IMG/VR virus record: IMGVR_UViG_3300031857_001125
Span: 1-27,039 of that record
Length of the DNA: 27,039 nt
Reading direction: 5' to 3' (one strand)
Source: a virus
Translations under genes and position numbers: made by a program
Part shown: positions 1 to 7,448 of the stretch, piece by piece
How positions within the stretch are numbered: position 1 is the first letter of the stretch
Layout of the letters: every line of letters begins with the position of its first letter
Notes under the pieces: model-generated
Told to the model about the DNA's origin: nothing
Seen by the model: the letters and a program-made list of their open reading frames with translations, nothing else
Database searches by the model: none

Positions 1-1025
1 ATAACACTAGCGTCAATAGTTCCAGATCTACCTTCAGGATAACGAGCACCTAAGCGCATTTCTGACTGAAGTGCCGCTTGCTCCTGAAAAGCAGCGTTTG
101 GTATATCGAGTCTAACTCGACCAACGGCTTGCGGTTGGGATGTGCGAATAATCGCATCAGGTCCCATAGGCAAATCTATTACATCGTTAGGAACAACTAG
201 AGGTGCTTGAATAGCCTTCTCTGCTGCTTCCATACCTAAATTAGCAAAACGTGCTCTTGCTAACTGTACATATAAAACATCATCAAACTGTCCACGTGGT
301 TCATCATCAATACCAGGTTTACGAGCAATAAATGTAAGCATCTTGCCTACTGGATTCTTTGCTGCGTTTAATACTAAGTTACCACGGCTAGGTACGTATA
401 GAATGATATCGTTCTTATCAGAGTAGCGAATCATCTCTACAACAGAGTTAGTATTTTGATTGTAACCTAGTTGACCAAGTATCGCGCCAGCATACTCAGG
501 GTATTCATTTGCTAACTCTCCAAGAGTTTTCATATAGCGTTTAGCGTATGCTATACAGCGACCAAACCTATCAAATTCAGGATATGCACCAATTGGGTCT
601 TCTACTCTAATACGAGGAAGTTGTGTTTCCCAATCTAACTCAACATGGATAGGCAAAAAGCCATAAGTGAAATACCAATCTGCGCCCCAGTACATTTGTG
701 ATTGTAGACGTGATTGGTAAACATAGTTGTTGGCAATCATGCCACGCTTATCAGCAAAGGCTCTAGCACGATCTGATGTAGTATTAGTTGTTGAGCAATT
801 AAAAGATGGAAGTGGAGCAAGTACTTCTGCAAGATCACGGGCTGCTACATCTACGAAGTTAGCAACCATCGCTGAGTTCATTCCCTCAGGGAATAGATCA
901 GGGAATACCTCTGTCATCCTACCCTTACGGACTGCAAGGATATCGGACATACGAGCATCTCTAGATGCGTGGCGTAATTTTAGATTATCGACACGTTGAG
1001 CGATAGCCTCAATATTAACTGACAT
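1..1025 (-). CDS. Phage portal protein, N-terminal 341 residues (runs off left edge)
   Basis: This is an open reading frame with no stop, reading from ATG at 1025 out through base 1. It begins MSVNIEAIAQRVDNL, and the visible part carries stretches such as MYWGADWYFTYGFLPIHVE and RIRVEDPIGAYPEFD. The stretch with ELDWETQLPRI and DPIGAYPEFDR resembles portal proteins of tailed phages, the dodecameric channel through which DNA is packed. Its place 8 bases after the terminase stop is the usual terminase-portal order, and this supports the call. The leader between the two genes holds a weak GGAAAC ribosome site. The C-terminal part, with the clip and crown segments, is outside the window. A different head-vertex protein is possible but less likely. 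Confidence 0.72.
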   Translation of the reverse strand, partial: MSVNIEAIAQRVDNLKLRHASRDARMSDILAVRKGRMTEVFPDLFPEGMNSAMVANFVDVAARDLAEVLAPLPSFNCSTTNTTSDRARAFADKRGMIANNYVYQSRLQSQMYWGADWYFTYGFLPIHVELDWETQLPRIRVEDPIGAYPEFDRFGRCIAYAKRYMKTLGELANEYPEYAGAILGQLGYNQNTNSVVEMIRYSDKNDIILYVPSRGNLVLNAAKNPVGKMLTFIARKPGIDDEPRGQFDDVLYVQLARARFANLGMEAAEKAIQAPLVVPNDVIDLPMGPDAIIRTSQPQAVGRVRLDIPNAAFQEQAALQSEMRLGARYPEGRSGTIDASV

Positions 1026-1032
1026 TAGTTTC

Positions 1033-2904
1033 CTATTCGTACGAAGACATCTCGTAGTCGTTTACATTTACAGTAAATCGATTATCGAGTTGTTTGCGAG
1101 TTGCCCATCTATTTTTAACATGGGTTTGATTAATATTTCCATTATTTACTATTTCACGGGCTCTTAGTTCACAGAACCATAAAGCCATCACGCAGTCTGT
1201 AGGACCACGAGTATCAGGTTTCCAAGTAATCAATTGCTGTATTAAAGCCTTAATACCCTCAGAGCCTTCCTGAGAAGGAAGTTCTATTAGGTTATTATCT
1301 TGATGCAGGTTATTTCGCATAGTGCCAAATAGACCAGACATTGCGGCTACACCAAAAGATGTGTCCCACTTGTTCTTACCTGTGAATTGACTTGAGAATC
1401 TAATGCCTCTTGAGGCTAGGTATGAGTTTAGATCTGCGTCTAAGGCGTAAGCCTTCTGATGTGCATTAGTCTCAATTCTTAGTTCTTGAGGATTGTACTT
1501 TACGCACCAGTCCTCAATTAACTCTTGTATCTTTGCAGGTGTTGGATCTTTCATATTCTCAACATCTAGTATGTACCGTTTACGTGTCATACGATCTACG
1601 GTCATAACTACTGCTGCAGTTCTACCACTCATCGCTGGGTCTAAGCCCATGATGGTGTAATACGAACCTGCTTCTTTAGGATGCCCTGCTGCTCCTGGTT
1701 TTAGAGGGCCCCTCTTACGCATCCCATTGATGGAGCCTTGGATACAACCAGGTGGAAAAATAGAGTCTTCTTGTATGTCTTGCTGTTGGTATACCAAAGC
1801 CCAGGCAGAGGCCGAAACTTCACTTCGGCGCCTAAATAGAGCGGGGCCATTCCATTTTGGGTAGAGCCCATCTTCATCAGGTTGTACCTCTTCCTCGGAA
1901 CCTTCCCATGGTATATGGGACTTAGGCCATAATGTAACCCACTCTTCAGGGTCATCTGCAAATTCAAGTACTGCTGGCATGTTCATATATGTGAACGGTG
2001 TCTTGCCACTAGACCAATGCTCAGGATTACGTATCTCTCGATAGAGATCATTTGCTGCGATACGTGTTCCTACAATAAGTAACTTACCAGCATCACCAAG
2101 ACGAGTAATAACTTCTCGCTGTAGCCACAGTAGTTGCTTCTCCCACTCATGAGCGTTGGTAGTAGTCACAACGTCATCAAGGATAATTAGATCTGAACGA
2201 GCACCAGTGATCTGACCACCAATACCTAGAGCCTGTACAGTAGGATCTTTTTCGGTGGAGTCACGAGCCACATAGATGCGGTCAGCCTTCCAAGAGTCTG
2301 AGTCCTCTTTCCAACCACCAGCACTTCCATAGATGGCTTGCATCTTGGACCAGCGCTCATGGTTGAGGCGTTGCTTGATAGAGTATAAATACTCCTTGGC
2401 ACGCTCTTGGGTTTTGGAGACAATAGTAATTTTAACATTCGGATTCATAGCAATCCGATATACACAGTAGTTGACTGTGATGACTGTAGACTTAGCATGC
2501 TCAGGTGGCACGTTAATCAGTAGGCGTTTAGCAGAGGCTGGTTCATAGACCATAGCATCATGCAGCCAAGAAGGTACCCGACCTTCAAGGATATCAATCC
2601 AGTTCTGATGGTGTGGGAAGATCGGGCTATCTAAGAACTCCCTAGAGAACTCCTCAAAGCCAATCTTAAACTTAGCATCACCTGAGACAATGGAGAGAGC
2701 CTTCTGGCCTTCATCCTTTGCCTTCTCTAGTTCAGTCATGAACTTAGAGTCTTTCTTCCAGTCTTTCAGGACATCTGGTTTTCTGCCAGCCCTGATAATA
2801 GCATCTTGAATAGATAGACCTTGCCTTGCAAGATCAATAACCTTAGCCTTGGCCTCACGGAGTGCTATAACGCTATGGTGTTCAACGCCCTCTTTAAACC
2901 CCAT
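1033..2904 (-). CDS. terL: Terminase large subunit with N-terminal HTH extension
   Basis: This is the DNA-packaging motor, an ATPase plus nuclease. With the start at 2904 it has 623 residues. The ATPase part shows a Walker A-like NVPPEHAKS at about 131-139, Walker B LIILDDV at about 239-245, and a coupling-type GTR at about 279. The RNase H-like nuclease shows GLDPA (Asp about 422), RIETN (Glu about 478) and PTDCVMA (Asp about 570). Residues 18-63 form a predicted helix-turn-helix (GLSIQDAIIRAGR ... W ... F) like terminase small subunits. I chose ATG 2904 because GGAGG sits six bases before it; the longer reading from 2955 adds 17 residues that fall in a hairpin region and lacks such a site. 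No separate small subunit gene is adjacent. The portal gene follows immediately. Confidence 0.93.
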   Translation of the reverse strand: MGFKEGVEHHSVIALREAKAKVIDLARQGLSIQDAIIRAGRKPDVLKDWKKDSKFMTELEKAKDEGQKALSIVSGDAKFKIGFEEFSREFLDSPIFPHHQNWIDILEGRVPSWLHDAMVYEPASAKRLLINVPPEHAKSTVITVNYCVYRIAMNPNVKITIVSKTQERAKEYLYSIKQRLNHERWSKMQAIYGSAGGWKEDSDSWKADRIYVARDSTEKDPTVQALGIGGQITGARSDLIILDDVVTTTNAHEWEKQLLWLQREVITRLGDAGKLLIVGTRIAANDLYREIRNPEHWSSGKTPFTYMNMPAVLEFADDPEEWVTLWPKSHIPWEGSEEEVQPDEDGLYPKWNGPALFRRRSEVSASAWALVYQQQDIQEDSIFPPGCIQGSINGMRKRGPLKPGAAGHPKEAGSYYTIMGLDPAMSGRTAAVVMTVDRMTRKRYILDVENMKDPTPAKIQELIEDWCVKYNPQELRIETNAHQKAYALDADLNSYLASRGIRFSSQFTGKNKWDTSFGVAAMSGLFGTMRNNLHQDNNLIELPSQEGSEGIKALIQQLITWKPDTRGPTDCVMALWFCELRAREIVNNGNINQTHVKNRWATRKQLDNRFTVNVNDYEMSSYE

Positions 2905-2935
2905 ATATAACCTCCATAAAGATCCCCCTTCGTTC

Positions 2936-3243
2936 GGCGCCTCTAGGCGCCTCACTACCCCCTAAACGAGGAGCGCAATAAGCGCTCCGAGAAACTCGCT
3001 ATTTACTTCACGCTCGTTTTACGGTACATATATACTAACCCGTTCAACTATAGTAAACCGAACACCCTATGTTTGAAAGTAGTATAAATTACTGGCTTCA
3101 TATGATCTGAAAAAAATTAGAACTGATAGTGTATACATGCGCCGCAGGCGCTTTAAAGCACTGGGGTCGCGTTAGCGACACCTTGTGCGTCGGGCGAAGC
3201 CCTAAGAAGGTGCGAAGCACCTTATTCCCGAGCGAAGCGAGGG
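2936..3243. repeat. Cluster of short perfect hairpins upstream of terminase
   Basis: Seven independent inverted repeats lie in this non-coding stretch: 2936-2951 (GGCGCC, loop TCTA), 2970-2988 (GGAGCGC, loop AATAA), 3139-3151 (GCGCC, triloop GCA), 3166-3179 (GTCGC, loop GTTA), 3192-3202 (GGGC, triloop GAA), 3207-3223 (AAGGTGC, triloop GAA) and 3227-3243 (CCC..GC, triloop GAA, with tandem G/A mismatches). The last three share the GC-GAA-GC core, known from DNA biophysics as an unusually stable mini-hairpin. Between them, 3060-3135 is AT-rich with a run of A. The location between a terminator and the terminase start suggests a packaging or replication site, but that is inference. Confidence 0.8.
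3029..3057 (-). promoter_or_regulatory. Candidate promoter for terminase and portal
   Basis: On the minus strand TTTACT is followed after 17 bases by TATATA, about 125 bases before the terminase ATG. It matches sigma70-type spacing but only moderately in sequence. The transcript would start among the hairpins of this region. Confidence 0.35.
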
Positions 3244-3258
3244 CGATTTTTGGGCATT

Positions 3259-3294
3259 AAAAAACCCCCGCACACGTTCGCACGTGTACGAGGG
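3259..3294 (-). terminator. Rho-independent terminator after the 3313-3762 gene
   Basis: On the minus strand CCCTCGTACACGT and ACGTGTGCGGGGG pair over 13 positions (three G-T wobbles) around a GCGA loop, followed by six T. It lies 18 bases after the stop of the 149-residue gene and insulates it from the terminase unit. Confidence 0.9.
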
Positions 3295-3312
3295 CTGGTT
3301 TGTGTCGGTGGA

Positions 3313-3762
3313 CTATCTGCCGTTCATCTTTGCGAGTTCGTTCAGCACATCGAGAAGCACGTTGATTTGCTCGTGTGCTTCCGCTTTGATTGATTCAGCG
3401 TCCACGCTCTTGGTCTTGCGTGGCTTGCGTGGGGATTTAGTAGCAAGGATTTCCTGACCCTTTGCGCTGTCTGCATCGTGCCAGTTTTCCCGTGTGGTTT
3501 TCTCGGTTGCTGGCTTCTTGTTATCCACGCCAATTTCAGCGCCGATTGCAAAGATTCGGGCGAATAAATCTGCGTACCCGTTTTCGTCTGTGTCTGCTTC
3601 GTACTTGTTAGCAAGTGCATTAAGAGATTGGCTTGCCATGCGTAGGCGACTTTGAGCGCTTCCAGTTTTAGTTAGTGCGCTTTCCAAGCGGTTAGCGATT
3701 GATTTTTGTACATCTGAAGCAACTGGTAATTGCTCTGTTAACTCTTTGATTAGTGCGTTCAT
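3313..3762 (-). CDS. Hypothetical helical protein, 149 aa
   Basis: I do not recognise this family. The protein is mostly predicted helix, with an N-terminal half rich in Ala, Leu, Lys and Ser, a middle segment containing ADLFARIFAIGAEIGVD, and a lysine-rich linker (about 108-118, PRKPRKTKS) before a C-terminal amphipathic helix ending NELAKMNGR. There is no signal peptide or membrane segment. AAAGGATC eight bases before the ATG is a good ribosome site. The gene is monocistronic: its own terminator follows at 3259-3294, and a long divergent control region lies upstream. Such an isolated, separately regulated gene could be an early or DNA-binding protein given the basic linker, but nothing proves this. 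Confidence 0.8.
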   Translation of the reverse strand: MNALIKELTEQLPVASDVQKSIANRLESALTKTGSAQSRLRMASQSLNALANKYEADTDENGYADLFARIFAIGAEIGVDNKKPATEKTTRENWHDADSAKGQEILATKSPRKPRKTKSVDAESIKAEAHEQINVLLDVLNELAKMNGR

Positions 3763-3980
3763 TTTTTGATCCTTTCGAGATCGTTTTGCTTCTGCCTCTT
3801 TGGCATTGAGATAAGCCTATACCAAGCCAAGCCATTAACCTAATCTGAGCGTAAAACTGGGGCGTTTTGTCCTATTTTGTCCGTTTCTCTTTTGTGGTTT
3901 GTGTTGGTGATCTTTCCAACCAGCGCCAAGCGTATGCCCGAAATGTCCGATTTCCAGCGCACTCCAGCACGCACACGTGC

Positions 3981-3996
3981 TACATACATCGCTGTC
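3981..3996 (-). promoter_or_regulatory. Motif copy A (GACAGCGATGTATGTA)
   Basis: Minus-strand GACAGCGATGTATGTA differs from copies B and C at two or three positions. TATGTA could serve as an extended -10 box or the whole as an operator. It lies about 220 bases upstream of the minus-strand gene starting at 3762. Confidence 0.45.
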
Positions 3997-4038
3997 GTAC
4001 ACACGCACATGCAGCCGAAATCTCGCACGTACACGCAC

Positions 4039-4054
4039 TACATACCTTGCTGTC
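4039..4054 (-). promoter_or_regulatory. Motif copy B (GACAGCAAGGTATGTA)
   Basis: This is a second copy 58 bases from copy A in the same orientation. It shares 15 of 16 bases with copy C at 8607-8622. It is preceded by CGTGA, similar to the CGTGT before copy C. Confidence 0.5.
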
Positions 4055-4147
4055 TCACGCTCAAACACGTACACACCCTCGTTTGCAAACCCCTTTTGAT
4101 TAGATTTTCTATCATACGTACAGGTTTCTTTCTTTCTTTGGGGCTTT

Positions 4148-4176
4148 TTGATGCTGAAAAACTGATCTGCTATGAT
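4148..4176 (+). promoter_or_regulatory. Sigma70-type promoter of the plus-strand operon
   Basis: TTGATG (4148-4153) is separated by exactly 17 bases from TATGAT (4171-4176), close to the vegetative consensus TTGACA-17-TATAAT. Transcription would start near 4183, at the base of the first leader hairpin. This suggests the operon is read by the host housekeeping sigma factor, that is, early in infection. Confidence 0.72.
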
Positions 4177-4183
4177 GGTTTTC

Positions 4184-4260
4184 GGTGGTCAAAAGATCAC
4201 CAAGAAACTCTCTCGAGTGAGGTTAGTTCATTTCCTTCGTAGGCTCGAGAGGGTTTCTTT
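4184..4260 (+). ncRNA. Structured leader, possible attenuator or small RNA
   Basis: Two hairpins follow the predicted start site. The first pairs GGTGGTC (4184-4190) with GATCACC (4195-4201) around AAAA. The second pairs 14 bases at 4204-4217 with 4244-4257 (GAAACTCTCTCGAG against CTCGAGAGGGTTTC, one G-T wobble) around a 26-base loop and is followed by CTTTAA. The U-rich end makes the second hairpin a possible partial terminator, so the region could yield a roughly 75-base RNA or act as an attenuator before the first gene at 4282. Confidence 0.5.
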
Positions 4261-4281
4261 AATCATCACGAAAGGAACCAC

Positions 4282-4416
4282 ATGTATATCGAGATAACAG
4301 ACGGCATAGCGGTAATTATCGCCTTGTCGCTAAGTATCACGCTAATCACCACCACCGCACTACAAAATGCTCGGCTCACACGTCAAGTACGTGAGTTAAA
4401 GTCAGGCAGGAAGTAG
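4282..4416 (+). CDS. Small single-pass membrane protein, 44 aa
   Basis: The peptide begins MYIEITDGIAVIIALSLSI and ends in a basic tail (RLTRQVRELKSGRK). One hydrophobic segment covers about residues 8-28, so it should sit in the host membrane with the charged C-terminus probably inside. AAAGGAACC before the ATG is a good ribosome site, and the stop is two bases before the next ATG, so it is the first gene of the operon and translationally linked to the amidoligase gene. No family is recognised. A membrane anchor or host-takeover peptide is conceivable. Confidence 0.72.
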   Translation: MYIEITDGIAVIIALSLSITLITTTALQNARLTRQVRELKSGRK

Positions 4417-4418
4417 TC

Positions 4419-5966
4419 ATGCCTACCACACAGGTACCCCCAGAGGTACCGCAAGGTACGTTCAGCGCATACTATCGTGAGGAAGTATCCACTCATGATT
4501 GGTATGCCACGCTTACACAAGAGCAAGTTGTTGCTCTCGACAGCATCGTATTCCACCACACAGGTTGGGGTAATTGCGATTGCGGTAGGAGTGGCAGGTC
4601 TTACTCTTACTCATGCTACGGCAACGTGTTAGTCCTGAATAAATGTCAGCGTTGCGTACGTGCTTTCGTAGTCAATAACGATAACGTTGTGAATAGCGTG
4701 TACAATCGCTTGACCTCGTTAGATGAAATCATGCCTCTCGGAAGTTTCCCATCAGACACATCGGAACGTCAGATGTGTACTTGTGGTGATTTCATTTTCC
4801 ACGAAGGCGATCATGCAGTACGTAGGCTGATAGAGTCCACGTATGCACACAGTAGTTCCGCAACCGATGAGCCTGTCTTAATCCATAAGTCATGCTCGTT
4901 CTCGTGTAATATGTGCCATGAAGTGTTTACTTCTAACAGGCGCTTGAGTTCGTATTACTACAATGGTCGTCAGATATGCGGAGATTGTGCGATTATCTGC
5001 TCAGATGCAGATGACGTGTACTCATGCGATAACTGCGCTTATTACTTCGATGAAACCTTCTACTCCGAGTGGCGCCAACGTGATCTATGTCGTGAGTGCT
5101 ATGACGAGGAAGTCGAGTGTAATGAGTGTGGATACATGACAAACGAGGATTACATGGACGATCACGAGTGTTATCGTGATAGTTCAGGTATCTACGATTA
5201 CTCATACAAGCCAACCCCTGTATTCTACGGGCACGATGACTACTACTTCGGTATCGAGTTAGAGGTCGAGGATAAGGACAACTGGTCTTGTGGCGCAGGT
5301 GCAGAGATCGTGTATGACACACTCGGAACTCGAGTGTATTGCAAGCATGATGGCTCACTCAATGACGGCTTCGAGATAGTATCTCACCCACACTCACTCG
5401 AGGAAGTACAAAAACTAAACTGGAACTTCTTGCGTGCCTTACGCAACAAAGGTTTCCGTTCATGGGATACAGATACATGTGGCTTACATGTTCACGTATC
5501 TCGCACAGCGTTTCGTAAAGACGGCAAGCATAACGAAGCACACGAACTACGCTTCCAAAAACTTATTTACGATAACAGCGCTCAAGTGTGTGCAATAGCA
5601 GGTCGCTCAAGTTCATACGCAAGGTTCATGGACAAAGGACACCTAGTACCTAAGGTCAAGCACGGACAATCGGCTGATAGGTATGAAGCAATCAACATAC
5701 AAAACGATCACACACTCGAAATCAGAGTGTTCAAAGGCTCACTCAAGAAAGAGCGTGTCTTATCTGCGGTAGAGTTTATCCACTCTGCCATTGAGTACAC
5801 ACGTACCATGAAAATTAACCCAAGAGATAAGCAGTTCTCATGGATACGCTTCATGGCTTACGTGTTAGACAATCAAGCCAAGTACTCAAACTTCGTGCAA
5901 GTCGCACTAAGTTCACTCGACAAACCGCTAGTACCATCATCACACATAGACGAGGAGAATAACTAA
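4419..5966 (+). CDS. Predicted amidoligase with N-terminal Zn-finger array
   Basis: The C-terminal half (about 270-480) has the hallmarks of the COOH-NH2 (amidoligase, PF12224-like) ligases of the glutamine-synthetase-like fold: FGIELEVE at 277-284, KHDGSL at 309-314, EIVSHP at 319-324, CGLHVHVS at 354-361 and EIRVFKGSL at 434-442. These acidic, His and Arg residues are expected to bind Mg-ATP and the acid substrate and form an amide bond. The N-terminal half (about 53-251) holds some twenty Cys in paired CxC and CxxC knuckles (for example 163/166, 187/190, 203/206, 224/227, 234/237), that is several Zn ribbons or LIM-like fingers, probably for substrate or partner binding. The domain call comes from motifs; the substrate is unknown. 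The downstream gene overlaps its stop (TAATG) and encodes a glutamine amidotransferase that could supply ammonia. CAGGAAG precedes the ATG. Confidence 0.8.
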   Translation: MPTTQVPPEVPQGTFSAYYREEVSTHDWYATLTQEQVVALDSIVFHHTGWGNCDCGRSGRSYSYSCYGNVLVLNKCQRCVRAFVVNNDNVVNSVYNRLTSLDEIMPLGSFPSDTSERQMCTCGDFIFHEGDHAVRRLIESTYAHSSSATDEPVLIHKSCSFSCNMCHEVFTSNRRLSSYYYNGRQICGDCAIICSDADDVYSCDNCAYYFDETFYSEWRQRDLCRECYDEEVECNECGYMTNEDYMDDHECYRDSSGIYDYSYKPTPVFYGHDDYYFGIELEVEDKDNWSCGAGAEIVYDTLGTRVYCKHDGSLNDGFEIVSHPHSLEEVQKLNWNFLRALRNKGFRSWDTDTCGLHVHVSRTAFRKDGKHNEAHELRFQKLIYDNSAQVCAIAGRSSSYARFMDKGHLVPKVKHGQSADRYEAINIQNDHTLEIRVFKGSLKKERVLSAVEFIHSAIEYTRTMKINPRDKQFSWIRFMAYVLDNQAKYSNFVQVALSSLDKPLVPSSHIDEENN

Positions 5967-6793
5967 TGTGTATGTTATGCGTAGTTCCACCCAACGTACT
6001 ACCATCGAGAGAGAAGTTAACTTACTCTGCGATAAATAATCCTGACGGCTTCGGCTTCGCAATCGTTGTATCCAGCGAGAAGCGCATCATCGTGGAACAC
6101 ACGATGAACCCTGACGATGCTGTCAATCGTTTTCTCGAGATGCGTGCAAAGTATCCCGATGATTACGCACTATGGCATGCTCGCTATGCCACACATGGCA
6201 CAACCAATCTTGCTAACTGCCACCCGTTTTACGTGGTAGATAACCAAACTGTGCTGGCACACAATGGCGTATTACCGATAGATATTCCAGCAGGTGATAC
6301 ACGTTCTGACACACGTATCTTTACCGAGGACGTACTCGCCCCAATGGGCGGTGTTAAGGCACTCGATAATCCTCACATGTACAACATGGTCGAGGAGTAC
6401 ACGTCAGGTTCCAAGTTGTGCATACTCACAGTTGACCCACGTGCCGAGTATCAAATGTATCTCATACACTCAGACAAGGGTGCAGAGGACGAGAGCAAAG
6501 TGTGGTGGTCAAACGATAGTTGCAAGGCTGACTACGGCTACTCACGCTGGATACCCAGTCAAGCGTACGATAGTTTCTACCCTTCGTACGATCATTACAG
6601 CACTCAAACGGAAGGTGTGTTCCCATGTGTAGGTTGCTACGCACTCATTGACGAGGACAGACTAGAGAAGGACGCAATATGTCCAATGTGTCTAACGTGT
6701 CAATGGTGTGATATGCACACAGAAACATGTATGTGCTACAAGCCAACCACTAAACTGCCTGACAGTACATACTCAAACGCATGGGGGCTATAA
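5966..6793 (+). CDS. Class II glutamine amidotransferase with C-terminal Zn knuckles
   Basis: This enzyme should hydrolyse glutamine to release ammonia, using an N-terminal Cys exposed after Met removal (Met1-Cys2). Family motifs are in order: NPDGFGFA at 25-32, WHARYATHG at 70-78 (substrate-binding Arg 73), CHPF at 85-88, HNG at 99-101 and SDTR at 114-117. These match the Ntn-type GATase II fold. The last 60 residues add at least four CxxC or CxC pairs (221/224, 239/242, 245/248, 255/257), probably one or two Zn ribbons that could dock on the similar fingers of the upstream amidoligase. No synthetase domain is fused, so the partner must be separate. GAGGAG lies upstream and the start overlaps the amidoligase stop as TAATG, implying coupled synthesis. 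Confidence 0.85.
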   Translation: MCMLCVVPPNVLPSREKLTYSAINNPDGFGFAIVVSSEKRIIVEHTMNPDDAVNRFLEMRAKYPDDYALWHARYATHGTTNLANCHPFYVVDNQTVLAHNGVLPIDIPAGDTRSDTRIFTEDVLAPMGGVKALDNPHMYNMVEEYTSGSKLCILTVDPRAEYQMYLIHSDKGAEDESKVWWSNDSCKADYGYSRWIPSQAYDSFYPSYDHYSTQTEGVFPCVGCYALIDEDRLEKDAICPMCLTCQWCDMHTETCMCYKPTTKLPDSTYSNAWGL

Positions 6794-6987
6794 TGAAACG
6801 CATAGCAAAGCAACCACCAGCAAGGGCACACGCAAGCATGGCTGAAATGTGCTACAAGCACTACGAAATAGCGATAGGTAAACGCAACATGGTGGACGCC
6901 AGCAGGTGGCTACTCAAGGCACACACCTATCGTGAGAAGGCTGGACAAATCGGACACGAGAAGGAGTTGGAAAATGAGAACCGCTAA
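6793..6987 (+). CDS. Hypothetical helical protein, 64 aa
   Basis: The start at 6793 overlaps the stop of the amidotransferase (TAATG), with GGGGGC just upstream; a reading from 6781 adds four residues and is less likely. The sequence (MKRIAKQPPARAHAS ... KELENENR) is charged and helical, with a mid segment YEIAIGKRNMVDASRWLLKA reminiscent of a TPR-like helix pair. No Cys cluster or membrane segment is present and no family is recognised. Its place between the amidotransferase and a run of Zn-ribbon peptides suggests it belongs to the same operon. Confidence 0.7.
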   Translation: MKRIAKQPPARAHASMAEMCYKHYEIAIGKRNMVDASRWLLKAHTYREKAGQIGHEKELENENR

Positions 6988-7135
6988 GTGCATAGACACA
7001 CGTTGCTACAAGTGTGATGTACCTATATGGGTACCAGTACACGATTACAACGTGGAAAGAAACTACTGCTACTCGTGTGGCATGTCCAAGATTGGGGTGT
7101 TAAGTGGCTACTACGCTACGCAAGAAGGTGTGTGA
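6974..7135 (+). CDS. Zn-ribbon mini-protein, 53 aa
   Basis: AAGGAG at 6961-6966 fixes the ATG at 6974, 14 bases inside the previous gene. The peptide starts MRTAKCIDTRCYKCDVPIW and contains two CxxC knuckles (CYKC at 11-14 and CYSC at about 32-35), the pattern of a single four-Cys zinc ribbon. Such ribbons in phages are typically nucleic acid or protein binding. Target unknown. Confidence 0.75.
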   Translation: MRTAKCIDTRCYKCDVPIWVPVHDYNVERNYCYSCGMSKIGVLSGYYATQEGV

Positions 7136-7448
7136 TTGGGATAATGTCGAGTGGAAAACTACTCGCACAGGCAACCAAACCGCAACCATCATGCTCAATG
7201 CTGGCGAGTATTTTCACATCGAGGAAGGCTGGGAAATTGATGGCCCGATACGTGTGAAGATAACTTACTCACCAAGCACAGATCGGACTAGCGCTAGGTA
7301 TTCTCCTCTGCCTAGCGATAAGTTCGATATAGATAATCCATACGAGTACCCTTGTGCTTCGTGTGGTGCTGAGCGCCATGTTCCATGTGTGGGAGATGAT
7401 GCTAAATGTTCCTTCCGTGTATTCCTAATGAAAGGCGGTATGCTGTGA
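7104..7448 (+). CDS. Hypothetical protein with C-terminal Cys motif, 114 aa
   Basis: The frame opens with GTG at 7104, overlapping the previous gene; another GTG at 7128 is possible, and neither has a strong ribosome site (GGGGTG precedes 7104). The middle is beta-rich (TATIMLNAGEYFHIEEGWEI). The end carries CASCGAERHVPC and a fourth Cys (KCSF), similar to a CxxCGAxxxxPC element common in actinobacterial and actinophage proteins that usually binds zinc. The stop overlaps the WhiB-like start as GTGA. Function unknown. Confidence 0.65.
   Translation: MATTLRKKVCDWDNVEWKTTRTGNQTATIMLNAGEYFHIEEGWEIDGPIRVKITYSPSTDRTSARYSPLPSDKFDIDNPYEYPCASCGAERHVPCVGDDAKCSFRVFLMKGGML

Larger units (their letters stand above)
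3763..4281. other. Divergent intergenic control region
   Basis: This stretch of 519 bases lies between the minus-strand 149-aa gene and the plus-strand operon. It holds two copies of a 16-base motif (3981-3996, 4039-4054), dense CACACG/CGTGTG-type runs at 3960-4080, a perfect palindrome GTTTGCAAAC at 4081-4090, a pyrimidine tract of repeated TTTC near 4125-4140, the plus-strand promoter at 4148-4176 and two hairpins at 4184-4257. Open frames here (for example minus 3835-4074 and plus 3877-4242) look like low-complexity readings of the CACG runs, lack ribosome sites and are not called. Confidence 0.7.

Noticed and set aside
3100-3135. Plus/minus A-rich run as a terminator
   Set aside because: No hairpin stem directly adjoins the run.
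3835-4242. Overlapping open frames on both strands in the divergent region
   Set aside because: They arise from CACG repeats, give His/Arg/Cys-rich nonsense and cover the promoter and leader.
4172-4300. Small plus frame starting ATGATGG in the leader
   Set aside because: The ATG overlaps the -10 box and would lie before the transcript start; no ribosome site.
4993-5541. Minus-strand frames under the amidoligase gene
   Set aside because: The plus frame has ordered motifs; the minus translations are Arg/His/Ser-rich without structure.
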